Shown here: positions 29,048 to 38,129 of the stretch, piece by piece
Layout of the letters: every line of letters begins with the position of its first letter
Position numbering within the stretch: the first letter of the stretch is position 1
Program-made: the position numbers and the translations under genes
DNA from: Muribaculum intestinale
Lineage (GTDB): Bacteria > Bacteroidota > Bacteroidia > Bacteroidales > Muribaculaceae
Reading direction: 5' to 3'
Length of the DNA stretch: 64,000 nucleotides
Assembly (NCBI RefSeq): GCF_002201515.1
Contig: NZ_CP021421.1
Coordinates: 1,674,001 to 1,738,000 of the forward strand
Notes under the pieces: generated by a model
What the model was told of the DNA's origin: nothing
The model's database searches: none
What the model saw: only the letters and a program-made list of their open reading frames with translations

Positions 29048-30412
29048 ATGAGAAGACTGATTATAATTTTAGGTATGACGATAATGTGTATCATGGCATA
29101 TGCATATCGTTGGGACTGTCCTAACCATAATATGGGCTATGGCAGGGTAAAAGATGCCCCATATTTTAAGCCTTATACGTGTGCGATGTGGGGAGAAACA
29201 GGAGGGCTGCAAGTAAAAGTCCGAAATATCTATAGTGATCGGTGGCAAAATACTCCAACGTCGTTTAGGCGTTGTACTTCATATCAAATGAATCTGGCTT
29301 TGCCGGCGCAATTGCGTATGCTTCCATTTAAAGAGGATGCCATACCTTGGGAAACCTGTCCCTCTATTTCTGATGTATATGACGAGAAGTATGGACATCA
29401 ACTGACGTATGATGTATTGTCGCTGGCGAAAATCGACCCCAGGCCCTATGAGCGGGTGAGATATAAACAGGGCCAGCATATTTATCAGTCAGATGCAACT
29501 GGAGATGCTGCATATTATGATAACGATGATACAACCGAATTATGGCCTTGTACAGATCTTATGGTGGAGGGTCGTTACCAGGTAAGCCTGGATGTGTTTA
29601 CAAACCCTGAATACGAAATGTATTGGGGCTTTGAATCAGTGGAACTGCCTGAAGGATTGATTCATATAGGCGACTCAGCCTGTGATAATGTGGTGGTGAT
29701 TGACTCTACGCTGGTGATGCCGTCGACACTTGAATATATCGGTGATATGGCATTTTATTGCGGAGATTTTGATATAGACCTGTCAAAGGCAAGCAGTCTC
29801 ACGCATATAGGTGTTAAAGCCATGTATTCAATGTCGGCAAAGGAAATTGTATTGCCGGAATCATTAGAAGAGGTGGGGGAGATGGCCTTTGGCCCTGCGT
29901 TGTCAACACAGAAAGTTTTGAATTATACCGGAAGTTCAGACTTTCCGTATGTGTATTGCAATGAATGTACCTCATATTTGGATGAAAAGACATATCGTGA
30001 GTATACTAAAGATGTGTCTTATCAGACGGACTTATGCCTGTCGAAGATTGTGTCGATGAATCCGACTCCTCCTAAGGTTGTCCAGGAATATAAACGGGAT
30101 GAAACAACGGGCGAGTTGACTGACGAACTCATGCGGGAGGAGCCGTTGCTCTGTCATGAGGAATTTGCCGGTAGGATACCACTGTATGTTCCGTCTGATG
30201 CGGTCGAAGCATATCGTTCTGCTCCGGGATGGAAGAATTTTACACGGATATATCCGTTGTCGGAGTTGAGCGGAATTGATGATATACGGCATAATGGCGA
30301 ACCGGTCGAGACCGGACGATATGACCTTAACGGGCGTAAGGTCGACGATAGCTACCGTGGTGTTGTGGTCGTAAGATATTCTGATGGCTCTGCCAGGAAA
30401 GAACTACATTAG
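29048..30412 (+). CDS. secreted leucine-rich-repeat (BspA-type) protein
   Basis: 454 residues with a signal peptide (MRRLIIILGMTIMCIMAYAY). The central part carries BspA-type LRR units: SVELPEGLIHIGDSACDN, LVMPSTLEYIGDMAFYCG and EIVLPESLEEVGEMAFG, each an LP..L..IG..AF pattern. Further on, FAGRIPLYVPSDAVEAYRSA is the usual last LRR_5 turn. The C-terminus (GRYDLNGRKV and RGVVVVRYSDGSARKEL) resembles the sorting-type end found on many secreted Bacteroidales proteins. Such proteins are typically surface adhesins. It is AT-rich like its neighbour and probably cotranscribed with it. Confidence 0.75.
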   Translation: MRRLIIILGMTIMCIMAYAYRWDCPNHNMGYGRVKDAPYFKPYTCAMWGETGGLQVKVRNIYSDRWQNTPTSFRRCTSYQMNLALPAQLRMLPFKEDAIPWETCPSISDVYDEKYGHQLTYDVLSLAKIDPRPYERVRYKQGQHIYQSDATGDAAYYDNDDTTELWPCTDLMVEGRYQVSLDVFTNPEYEMYWGFESVELPEGLIHIGDSACDNVVVIDSTLVMPSTLEYIGDMAFYCGDFDIDLSKASSLTHIGVKAMYSMSAKEIVLPESLEEVGEMAFGPALSTQKVLNYTGSSDFPYVYCNECTSYLDEKTYREYTKDVSYQTDLCLSKIVSMNPTPPKVVQEYKRDETTGELTDELMREEPLLCHEEFAGRIPLYVPSDAVEAYRSAPGWKNFTRIYPLSELSGIDDIRHNGEPVETGRYDLNGRKVDDSYRGVVVVRYSDGSARKELH

Positions 30413-30429
30413 TCCGGATTTCCGGTAGT

Positions 30430-30473
30430 GCCCCGTGGCGGGATTCCCGAATGGTAGCCGCTACGGGGCTTTA
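30430..30473 (+). terminator. Terminator after the LRR gene
   Basis: 12-base stem (30430-30441 with 30458-30469, one G:T pair) and a short TTTA tail. Confidence 0.6.
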
Positions 30474-30646
30474 TGGCCGGGGTATGTGCTGTTTAAGGGG
30501 GCTTCGGTGGATTGTCGGATGTCGACGGAGGCATAGGTGCGATGGGGTGGCGAGGCTGAGGCCTCTGAGCCATGCGTCGGGATGTGGCCGAGTGGCGTGA
30601 TATGAAGAATTTGGCGATAGGGTACGGGTTTATGGAATAAAGTTTG

Positions 30647-30654
30647 TAACTTTG
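30647..30654 (+). promoter_or_regulatory. -7 box of the membrane-transport group
   Basis: TAACTTTG fits TAnnTTTG, 44 bases before the coiled-coil gene. No clear -33 element at the usual distance. Confidence 0.5.
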
Positions 30655-30698
30655 CCATAATTCGACAAAACGTTTCTTTCACAGCTTAATTATAGGTC

Positions 30699-31643
30699 AT
30701 GGCCGAGAAATTTGATGACTTCAGCAAGACTTCAGGAAAGAAGTCCGGGACTACGATGATTGCAATCGTTGTGCTTGCTCTGCTTATTGTCGGGGCAATT
30801 GTCGCTGTGGTGATGACAACGACAAAGATGCACAGCGAACTCGAACAGCAGAAACTGGCCAACGAGCAGCTGCAGCTTACCAATGAGCAGTTGCAGCTCG
30901 CCAACGAGTATCAGGTGCTCAACACGCAGTATGCACAGTATGAGAATCAGTCGCAGTTGCTGGCCAATGACTCGCTGGTGACAAAGTATGCGGCTGCAAA
31001 ATCCAAGGTCGAGAAGCTGCTTCAGGAACTTAAAAACGAGAAGCAGAAGAGCTCGAAGCGCATAAAGCAGCTTCAGGATGAGATAGGCACTCTGAAAAAT
31101 ATATTGCGCCACTATGTGTCGCAGATTGACTCATTGGGTAAGGAGAATGCCGCCCTGCGCGACGAGAATGCAGAAATCAAGCAGCGCAACCAGCAACTTA
31201 GCAGCCGCGTAGAGTCGCAGACCAAGCGCGTCGAGGCATTGTCGGAGCGTATGGTGCTCGCCGAGAAACTGAATGTGACCGGCGTACAGCTTATCGGACT
31301 GAAGAAAAACGGCAAGACAGAGAAGAATATCACCAAGGCCAAGCAGCTTGAGGTGACATTTACCATACCGCAGAACAATTCGACTCCTGTAGGCGAGAAG
31401 ACCATCTACCTGCGTATCACATCGCCAGAGGGCACACTGCTCGGCGCCGGAGGTAGCTTCAGTTTCGAGGGTTCGTCGCTTCAGTGTACTGCACGCAAGA
31501 CAATCGAATATGCCGGCGAGGAAATCGGCGGAGTAAAAATCTACTGGGATGTTAACACGGCTCTTACTCCGGGCGATTATCTTGTAGAACTGTTTGCCGA
31601 CAATTACCGTCTGGCATCGCGCAAGTTTACGATGCGTAAATAA
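30699..31643 (+). CDS. membrane-anchored coiled-coil protein with C-terminal beta domain
   Basis: 314 residues: a short cytoplasmic N-terminus, one membrane helix (about 20-40, IAIVVLALLIVGAIVAVVM), a long coiled coil (about 45-195, with Q/L/E/N heptads such as NEQLQLTNEQLQLANE), then a beta-rich C-terminal domain (TFTIPQNNSTPVGEKTIYLR, ending in the LFADNYRLASRKFTM strand pair). No named family was recognised, though similar proteins are common in Bacteroidales. The topology puts the coiled coil and beta domain in the periplasm. First gene of a group with MgtC, an antiporter and EamA; gap of 20 bases to the next. Confidence 0.65.
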   Translation: MAEKFDDFSKTSGKKSGTTMIAIVVLALLIVGAIVAVVMTTTKMHSELEQQKLANEQLQLTNEQLQLANEYQVLNTQYAQYENQSQLLANDSLVTKYAAAKSKVEKLLQELKNEKQKSSKRIKQLQDEIGTLKNILRHYVSQIDSLGKENAALRDENAEIKQRNQQLSSRVESQTKRVEALSERMVLAEKLNVTGVQLIGLKKNGKTEKNITKAKQLEVTFTIPQNNSTPVGEKTIYLRITSPEGTLLGAGGSFSFEGSSLQCTARKTIEYAGEEIGGVKIYWDVNTALTPGDYLVELFADNYRLASRKFTMRK

Positions 31644-31663
31644 ACCGCAGGAGGATTCTCGAC

Positions 31664-32401
31664 ATGATACTCTGCGGCGCATATGCGTGGGCCGACTTTG
31701 TGACGGATATCACCTCGATTGAAGTCAATACGGTCTCGTCGGTGTTCAAGCTCTGCCTGAGTCTGATGCTCGGCTGCTGTGTCGGCTATGAGCGCAAGCG
31801 TAAAGGGCAGATTGCCGGAGTGCGCACATTCGCTCTCATAGCCATGGGCGCCACTCTTGCAATGATACTGTCGATATATGTTCCACAGGAATATATGGGG
31901 CTCAAGAATGGCGACCCGGGGCGTATCGCGGCCCAGGTGGTGACCGGTATCGGTTTTCTCGGCGCCGGGGCCATCATACAGATGAAAGGGTCGGTGCGCG
32001 GGCTTACCACTGCCGCCGGCATCTGGATTATCGCGGCCATCGGCATGGCTGTCGGTGTAGGGCTTTACTGGCTGTCGGTGATAACCACCGGACTGATACT
32101 TGTGGTGCTCGTGGTGATGGAGCGCTGGGAGCATTATGTGCATTCAGGCGTCGAGTCGCGCATCATAAGGCTCAAACTGTCGGTGATAGCGGAGGATATC
32201 GAGGGATACCGCGAGGTGCTTGCGCGCCATCATATACATCTTAGCAATGTGTATGTAGAGTATGACTATATGGAGCCTGTGACACGCCTGAATCTTGTGG
32301 TGCTCGTGAGGGAGCGCACCGACTATATGAAACTGTTTGCCGAACTGCGCGATGTGAAGCCTACCATAGCGATATCGCTCGGCACGCAGGTGTCGATATA
32401 A
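31664..32401 (+). CDS. MgtC/SapB family membrane protein
   Basis: 245 residues. The N-terminal MgtC domain has the family signature: LCLSLMLGCCVGYERKRKGQ, AGVRTFALIAMGATLAMI, RIAAQVVTGIGFLGAGAII and GLTTAAGIWIIAAIGMAVG, four to five membrane helices. The C-terminal 90 residues form an ACT-like cytoplasmic domain (IRLKLSVIAEDIEGYREVLA). MgtC proteins of pathogens act in low-magnesium and acid survival and bind ATP synthase in Salmonella; housekeeping members are of unknown role. It is cotranscribed with an antiporter. Confidence 0.9.
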   Translation: MILCGAYAWADFVTDITSIEVNTVSSVFKLCLSLMLGCCVGYERKRKGQIAGVRTFALIAMGATLAMILSIYVPQEYMGLKNGDPGRIAAQVVTGIGFLGAGAIIQMKGSVRGLTTAAGIWIIAAIGMAVGVGLYWLSVITTGLILVVLVVMERWEHYVHSGVESRIIRLKLSVIAEDIEGYREVLARHHIHLSNVYVEYDYMEPVTRLNLVVLVRERTDYMKLFAELRDVKPTIAISLGTQVSI

Positions 32402-32445
32402 TAGGCGGCGGACAATAAGGATGGATTGAATCTACGAAATTACAT

Positions 32446-34728
32446 ATGTTGCTGAATCTGATAATGGCTGCCGCGACAGGCGATGTCGCATCCGGAGGCG
32501 GCGAGATGAGCGATATCCAGGTGGAGAGCCTGGTGAGAGACCTTGCTTTCATATTGCTGATGGGCGCCGTGGTGACGGTGCTGTTCAAATGGCTGAAACA
32601 GCCGGTAGTGCTGGGCTATATCGTTGCGGGATTTCTCGCAAGCCCTCATTTTCATTATCTTCCGTCTGTCACGACGGAGAGCAACATAGAATTCTGGGCG
32701 CAGCTCGGCATTGTGGTGCTGCTCTTCTCTCTGGGGCTGGAATTCAGCTTCAAGAAATTGCTCAACACCGGGGGCTCGGCTGTGGTGACGGCTATGATTA
32801 TCGTGATAGGGATGATGTGTACGGGGTTTGCCATAGGGCATCTGCTGAATTTCTCCCACATGAACAGTCTGTTTCTCGGCGGAATGCTGTCGATGTCGTC
32901 GACCACTATCATCATAAAGGCGTTCACCGACCTGGGACTCCGGCAGAAGAAATTTGCCTCGCTGGTATTCGCGGTGCTCATAGTCGAGGACCTGTTTGCG
33001 GTGCTCATGATGGTGGTGCTCTCGTCGATAGCCATAAACAACAGTGTGGAGGGGAGCGAGCTGCTGATGAGCGTGGCCAAGCTGGTGTTTTTCCTTATAA
33101 TATGGTTTCTGGTGGGGGTATACGTGCTTCCGTCGGCGCTCAACCGCATACGCCGCTATCTCAACAGCGAGACTCTGCTCATAATCGCCTTGGGTCTCTG
33201 TTTCGGCATGGCTGTGTTCTCGGTGTACTGCGGATTTTCGCTTGCGCTCGGAGCGTTTGTTATGGGGTCGATAATCGCAGGGATGAGCTACGCCGAGTCA
33301 ATCGAGGCTGTGGTGAGTCCGGTCAAGGACCTGTTTGGCGCGGTATTCTTCATATCGGTCGGCATGATGGTCGACCTTAATGTCATAGTCGAGTACTTCT
33401 GGCCGATATTGCTGCTCTCGGGAGTGGTGATAGCCGGCATGATTCTGTTTGGCACTTTCGGTATGCTTATTACAGGACAGTCGCTTCGCATAGCGATGGA
33501 GTCGGGCTTCTCCCTCACGCAGATAGGCGAGTTCGCGTTTATCATCGCGTCGCTGGGTATGTCGCTCGGTGTGCTTGACCCTACTATCTATCCGATAGTG
33601 GTGGCTGTGTCGGTGCTTACCACTTTCACTACGCCGTATTTTATACGTATGGCCGATCCGGTCTACGGCTTTGTCGAGAGACATCTGCCCAAGCGCATGC
33701 ATTTCCTCATAGAGCGTTATAGCGAGAACGCAAACTCGGAGAGCGAGACACGTGTGCTGTGGGCCTCGGTGCTGAAGCGATATGTGTGGCGCATACTCCT
33801 TTACAGCAGTGTGGTGATAGCAATCATGCTGTTGTGTCTGAAATATGTCGAGCCACTGCTGCTCGAGTTCTCGCCCGGCTGGGGGCGTTTTATTACCTCG
33901 GTGATTACATTGCTTCTGATGGCGCCTTTCCTTCTTGCACTGGCCATGCCCGCCTCGCGCAAGACCGAACGCGAGCGCCTGGTGGCGGCGAATGCCCATT
34001 TTGACGTGCCGCTGATTGTGATGACTATCTTCCGCCTGCTTCTGGCCTTAGGATTTATCATCTATGCCATAAGCGCCATCCATTCGATGAGAATCGGCTG
34101 GATAGTCGGTCTGCTGATTTTTGTGGTGATGCTCTGCACCTTCTCGGGGCGTCTGCGCAAGCGCCTGCAGCATATGGAGATGCGATTTTTTGACAATCTC
34201 AATGAGCGCGAGCTGCGTCGCTCGGGCAAGAACAACAATCTGGTCAGCGACATGCATCTGGCGTTTATAACGGTCGGCTACGGCTGTCCCTTTGTGGGCG
34301 ACCGGCTGATGGACTCCAACCTGCGCAAGAAATATGGCGTCAATGTGGCGAGCATACAGCGTGGCGGCCATACTCTGCTTGTGCCTAACGGGGCGATGCG
34401 TATTTTCCCCGGCGATACGCTCGGTATCATCGGTACAGATGACCAAATAGAGAGCATACTCCCGGTAATTGAGCGTATAGACGATTCGGAGCCCGACACT
34501 CCGGCGATGGCCGATGTGAAGCTGACCAAGGTGCAGCTGTCGGCCACCTCCGAGCTTATAGGCAAGACATCGGCAACAGGACAGTTGCGCGATAAATACA
34601 AGGTGTTGCTTGTGGCGATACAGCGTCCTGACGGCACATACATGCATCCCGATGGCACCACCCTGTTTGAGGCCGAGGATGTATTGTGGATTGTCGGGTC
34701 GTCGGAGAGTGTAGAAAAGATGAAGTAA
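32446..34728 (+). CDS. CPA2-type cation:proton antiporter with two RCK-C domains
   Basis: 760 residues. About 20-420 form a 12- to 13-helix antiporter of the KefB/CPA2 type (GYIVAGFLASPHFHYLP; LFSLGLEFSFKKLL; SLTQIGEFAFIIASLG). Two more helical segments lie at about 445-590. The soluble C-terminus holds two tandem RCK-C (TrkA-C) regulatory domains, about 605-680 and 690-760, each with a G/V-x-I-RGG or IQRPDG ligand loop and an EDVLWIVG-type end. It should exchange potassium or sodium for protons under ligand control. The gene symbol is left open. It is followed 2 bases later by the EamA gene. Confidence 0.85.
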   Translation: MLLNLIMAAATGDVASGGGEMSDIQVESLVRDLAFILLMGAVVTVLFKWLKQPVVLGYIVAGFLASPHFHYLPSVTTESNIEFWAQLGIVVLLFSLGLEFSFKKLLNTGGSAVVTAMIIVIGMMCTGFAIGHLLNFSHMNSLFLGGMLSMSSTTIIIKAFTDLGLRQKKFASLVFAVLIVEDLFAVLMMVVLSSIAINNSVEGSELLMSVAKLVFFLIIWFLVGVYVLPSALNRIRRYLNSETLLIIALGLCFGMAVFSVYCGFSLALGAFVMGSIIAGMSYAESIEAVVSPVKDLFGAVFFISVGMMVDLNVIVEYFWPILLLSGVVIAGMILFGTFGMLITGQSLRIAMESGFSLTQIGEFAFIIASLGMSLGVLDPTIYPIVVAVSVLTTFTTPYFIRMADPVYGFVERHLPKRMHFLIERYSENANSESETRVLWASVLKRYVWRILLYSSVVIAIMLLCLKYVEPLLLEFSPGWGRFITSVITLLLMAPFLLALAMPASRKTERERLVAANAHFDVPLIVMTIFRLLLALGFIIYAISAIHSMRIGWIVGLLIFVVMLCTFSGRLRKRLQHMEMRFFDNLNERELRRSGKNNNLVSDMHLAFITVGYGCPFVGDRLMDSNLRKKYGVNVASIQRGGHTLLVPNGAMRIFPGDTLGIIGTDDQIESILPVIERIDDSEPDTPAMADVKLTKVQLSATSELIGKTSATGQLRDKYKVLLVAIQRPDGTYMHPDGTTLFEAEDVLWIVGSSESVEKMK

Positions 34729-34730
34729 TC

Positions 34731-35618
34731 ATGTGGATACTGCTTGCTGTAGCCTCGGCGCTGTGCCTGGGATTTTATGACGTTTTCAAGAAACTGTCGG
34801 TAGCCGGCAACAATGTGCTGGTGGTACTGTTTCTCAACACCCTGTTCAGTTCGCTGCTCATGGCGCCTGTCATTATTGTCGGTCTTGCAGATGGATATAT
34901 AGGGCTTGGCGGCACCCTGACAGGGCACTTCCGGATAATGGTGAAGGCGCTTATCGTGCTTTCGTCGTGGCTACTCGGATATTTCAGTATCAAGCATCTG
35001 CCTCTCACGGTGGCCGGGCCCGTAAACGCGTCGCGCCCTGTGATGGTGCTTGTAGGTGCCATACTCATATATGGAGAGCGACTTAACGCATGGCAGTGGG
35101 GTGGTGTGGCCCTGGGCTTCTTTTCGCTGTTCTTCATAAGCCGTATCGGCATGAAGGAGGGGCGCGGTACAGGCGAGGGCCGTTGGGTGCTCATGGCTGT
35201 CGGAGCCGCCTTCATGGGAGCTGTCAGCGCTCTGTACGACAAATGGTTGCTCGGACGCTACGAGCCTCTTGAGGTACAGGCCTGGTACAGTTTCTATCAG
35301 TTTGTGATTATGGGGATAACCATAGCCCTGATATTGCGCGGACACCGCATGCGCGGCGAGGCTGTGACACCGTTCCGGTGGCGTTGGACCATACTGTTCA
35401 TCTCCCTGTTTCTTACGGCCGCCGATATCGCCTATTTCTATGCGTTGTCGTTGCCGGGAGCTATGATAGCTGTCGTGTCGATGATACGTCGCGGCAGTGT
35501 CGTAGTGTCGTTCTTCTACGGTGTGATAGCGCTCAGGGAACGTCATGTCCGCGCCAAGCTGATAGACCTATGTGTGCTTATCGCCGGCCTTGCGCTGCTT
35601 GTCATCGGCTCGATGTAG
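34731..35618 (+). CDS. EamA/DMT family transporter
   Basis: 295 residues, ten membrane helices in two EamA repeats (LAVASALCLGFYDVFKKLSV at the start; second repeat from about residue 150 with WVLMAVGAAFMGAVSALYDK). The frame extends upstream into the antiporter, but the ATG at 34731 gives the natural helix start. Drug/metabolite exporters of this superfamily move amino acids, nucleotides or other small solutes; the substrate cannot be told. Last gene of its group. Confidence 0.85.
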   Translation: MWILLAVASALCLGFYDVFKKLSVAGNNVLVVLFLNTLFSSLLMAPVIIVGLADGYIGLGGTLTGHFRIMVKALIVLSSWLLGYFSIKHLPLTVAGPVNASRPVMVLVGAILIYGERLNAWQWGGVALGFFSLFFISRIGMKEGRGTGEGRWVLMAVGAAFMGAVSALYDKWLLGRYEPLEVQAWYSFYQFVIMGITIALILRGHRMRGEAVTPFRWRWTILFISLFLTAADIAYFYALSLPGAMIAVVSMIRRGSVVVSFFYGVIALRERHVRAKLIDLCVLIAGLALLVIGSM

Positions 35619-35693
35619 GCTTATCGCAGAGCGGGTGATGGTGAAAATCGCATGATTGAGTCGAAAAATTGTGTGAAAAAACGTGGTCCCGGA

Positions 35694-35724
35694 TTGGGAT
35701 AATACGGCAAATTTCGTAACTTTG
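35694..35724 (+). promoter_or_regulatory. Promoter of the PpiD-like gene
   Basis: TTG (35694-35696), 20 bases, TAACTTTG (35717-35724); the start codon is about 80 bases downstream. Confidence 0.65.
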
Positions 35725-35802
35725 TGCGATTTTACCCCCAAAAGTAAAGTTTTGCGGGTGAAGACCAATCAATTACGCAATTAAAAAACAGATAAAATAT
35801 AA

Positions 35803-37881
35803 ATGGCAACACTTGAAAAAATCCGCAAGAGATCGACACTGCTCCTTGTTGTGGTAGGCGTCGCTCTTCTGGCATTCATCATCGGAGACTTCTTTACATC
35901 CGGACGCACTCTTTTCGGCACAGGTACCACTATAGCCAAAGTGGGTGACAGAAAAATTGACGTGCAGGATTTCCAGCGTCGCAATGAAGAGGCATCGCAG
36001 CAGATGCAGCAACAGCAGCCTAACAGCAAGATTGATCCTGCTGTCATGCAGGCTCAGGTGCTTCAAAGCATGATTCAGGAGTCGCTCCTTGATGAGGAAA
36101 TGAATCGCCTCGGCATCACAGTCACCGATGCAGAACTTTCCAAGGCTATGACCGGCGCCAACGCTCATCCCTACATGATGCAGTTTGCCCGCCAGATGGG
36201 AGCCGAGAGCCCCGACCAGGTGTATGACTATGCATTCAATCCCACAAAATACAATCTTCCGGCAGAAACTGCCCAGCAGCTGCAGCAGATGTGGCTTGCT
36301 CAGGAAAACCAGATGAACCAGATGCTGAAGATTCAGAAGCTGCAGACTCTTCTTACCGGCGCTCTTGTGGCCAACGATCTTGACGCCAAGGAGTACTATG
36401 CCGGCAACGCTTCTACAAGTCATATCGCCTACGCTTCCAAGAATTTCAGCACAATGCCCGACGAAGAGTATCCCGTAAGCGACAGCGAACTCCGCGACGC
36501 CTACAACAAGGAGAAAGAGGCTTACCGTGTGGATGACGAGACCCGCCGCGCCAACTTCATCGTTGTCAACGTCGCTCCCTCGGCAGCCGATAAGGCCGAA
36601 GGCCAGGCGCTAGTTGACTCGGTTATCGTAAATCTCCGCAACACTCCCGCCATCGATGCTGTAGCCGGCGACACCAACTTCGGTGTCAACCGCACATCGT
36701 CGACAGCAGCCGCAGTAAGCAGCCCTGTACTCCGCGCTTTCCTCGCCGACTCGGCAGTAGGCGCAGTGGCCCAGATAAGCTATATCGACGATGAGTTCAC
36801 AATCGCCAAACTTATCGGCAAGAAGAATGCAGTAGACTCAGTGAACCTCGACATCATCCAGTTCCAGGGCAATGCCGCCGCCCGCGACTCGCTCCTCGCC
36901 GCCCTCAACTCCGGCAAGACCGCAGCCGACGTGGCAGACACTCCCGGTGTGCTCGACAGCCGCTCTAATCTCTGGCAGACTCTTGCCTCGGCTCCCGACA
37001 ATGATGTCAAGACTCGCATCCTTGAGGCTGGCAACGGCTACTTTATCGCCGACAGCGCCGCCAACATGGCAAGCATCATCCGTGTAAACTCAAAGAAGGC
37101 TCCTGTCACCATCTACGACTACGCTACAGTAAACTATAAGGTATATCCCTCCGACGCCACTGTCGACAAACTCAACGACGACCTCCAGGCTTTTGTAAGC
37201 GGTATCAGCAATGCCGACTCCCTTACCATGAGCAAGGCTATCGCAGCCGGATATACTCTCCAGCCCGCTACTGTCACAGCCAACTCCTATATGATAGGCA
37301 ATGTGCCTTATACCCGCAATGTGGTAAAATGGGTGATGGACGCCAAGGCCGGTCAGGTAAGTCCCGTACTTCAGGACAGCCAGAACGACAATCTTATCGT
37401 AGTCGCTCTCAACGATATTGTGAAGCCCGGCTATATGCCGATGAACGACGAGGCCATCAGCGCCGCTCTTACCCGCAAGGTACGCAACGACAAGAAGGCC
37501 GCCGCCATTATCGAGCAGGTCAAGGGCAAGGCAAGCGACATCAACGGCTATGCACGTCTGCTTGGCTCGCAGGTCGACTCAACCGAAGTGACCTTTGGCC
37601 AGATGTACATCCCCGGTATCGGTGTTATGGAGTCGGCTCTCCTTGGTCAGGTGCCTGTGGCTCCCAAGGGGAAGGTTTCCGAGCCTGTACAGGGCAACAA
37701 CGCAGTGTTTGTATATACCGTTTATGAGGTAGACAATCAGGGCCGTCCCTACAACTATCAGGAAAATGCCGCCCGCTTCAACCAGCAGTTCGGTTCTCAG
37801 GCCGTGATGCAGAATCTTATCGGCATCATGATGGAGAAGGAGAAGGTTGAGAACAACACTCTCAAATTCTATACTGAATAA
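35803..37881 (+). CDS. PpiD/SurA-type membrane-anchored periplasmic chaperone
   Basis: 692 residues: a cytoplasmic tip, one membrane helix (about 12-30, STLLLVVVGVALLAFIIGDF), then a SurA-N-type chaperone domain (AKVGDRKIDVQDFQRRNEE; QVLQSMIQESLLDEEMNRLG) with a Gln-rich insert. The middle region, where a parvulin domain stands in PpiD, keeps helices and strands but the active-site residues of parvulins were not recognised. The likely role is folding of newly exported outer-membrane proteins. It sits alone with its own promoter and terminator. An isomerase activity is uncertain. Confidence 0.8.
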   Translation: MATLEKIRKRSTLLLVVVGVALLAFIIGDFFTSGRTLFGTGTTIAKVGDRKIDVQDFQRRNEEASQQMQQQQPNSKIDPAVMQAQVLQSMIQESLLDEEMNRLGITVTDAELSKAMTGANAHPYMMQFARQMGAESPDQVYDYAFNPTKYNLPAETAQQLQQMWLAQENQMNQMLKIQKLQTLLTGALVANDLDAKEYYAGNASTSHIAYASKNFSTMPDEEYPVSDSELRDAYNKEKEAYRVDDETRRANFIVVNVAPSAADKAEGQALVDSVIVNLRNTPAIDAVAGDTNFGVNRTSSTAAAVSSPVLRAFLADSAVGAVAQISYIDDEFTIAKLIGKKNAVDSVNLDIIQFQGNAAARDSLLAALNSGKTAADVADTPGVLDSRSNLWQTLASAPDNDVKTRILEAGNGYFIADSAANMASIIRVNSKKAPVTIYDYATVNYKVYPSDATVDKLNDDLQAFVSGISNADSLTMSKAIAAGYTLQPATVTANSYMIGNVPYTRNVVKWVMDAKAGQVSPVLQDSQNDNLIVVALNDIVKPGYMPMNDEAISAALTRKVRNDKKAAAIIEQVKGKASDINGYARLLGSQVDSTEVTFGQMYIPGIGVMESALLGQVPVAPKGKVSEPVQGNNAVFVYTVYEVDNQGRPYNYQENAARFNQQFGSQAVMQNLIGIMMEKEKVENNTLKFYTE

Positions 37882-37905
37882 TTTTAGTTCCCTAATATTA
37901 TACCC

Positions 37906-37940
37906 GGGATATCCGGATAGGCCGGATATCCCATTTTTAT
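37906..37940 (+). terminator. Terminator of the PpiD-like gene
   Basis: Perfect 11-base stem (37906-37916 with 37922-37932), 5-base loop, then ATTTTTAT. Confidence 0.85.
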
Positions 37941-38023
37941 CCTAATTCATCTTCTTTGCTAACCTTTTGCCGGAACACTTACCTTACCATCATCCGGCAA
38001 TACCTGAAACCGAGAAAAAACAC

Positions 38024-38066
38024 AAGAGCACAATCTTCATCGCCGAAGGTTGTGCTCTTATTTTTT
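38024..38066. terminator. Second, probably bidirectional terminator before the MATE gene end
   Basis: 14-base stem (38024-38037 with 38046-38059, one G:T pair) with T tracts on the plus strand and an A tract on the other side, so it can stop both the plus-strand readthrough and the minus-strand MATE transcript. Confidence 0.8.
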
Positions 38067-38129
38067 GGAGGATTGAGGGTGAGATGACTTCAAATTTTTA
38101 GACAGGGAATCTTGAGGATGGCGGCGAAA

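Noticed and set aside
26573..30412. Prophage or prophage remnant
   Set aside because: No integrase, terminase, capsid, tail or lysis gene and no att-like repeats were seen; only one tailspike-like gene.
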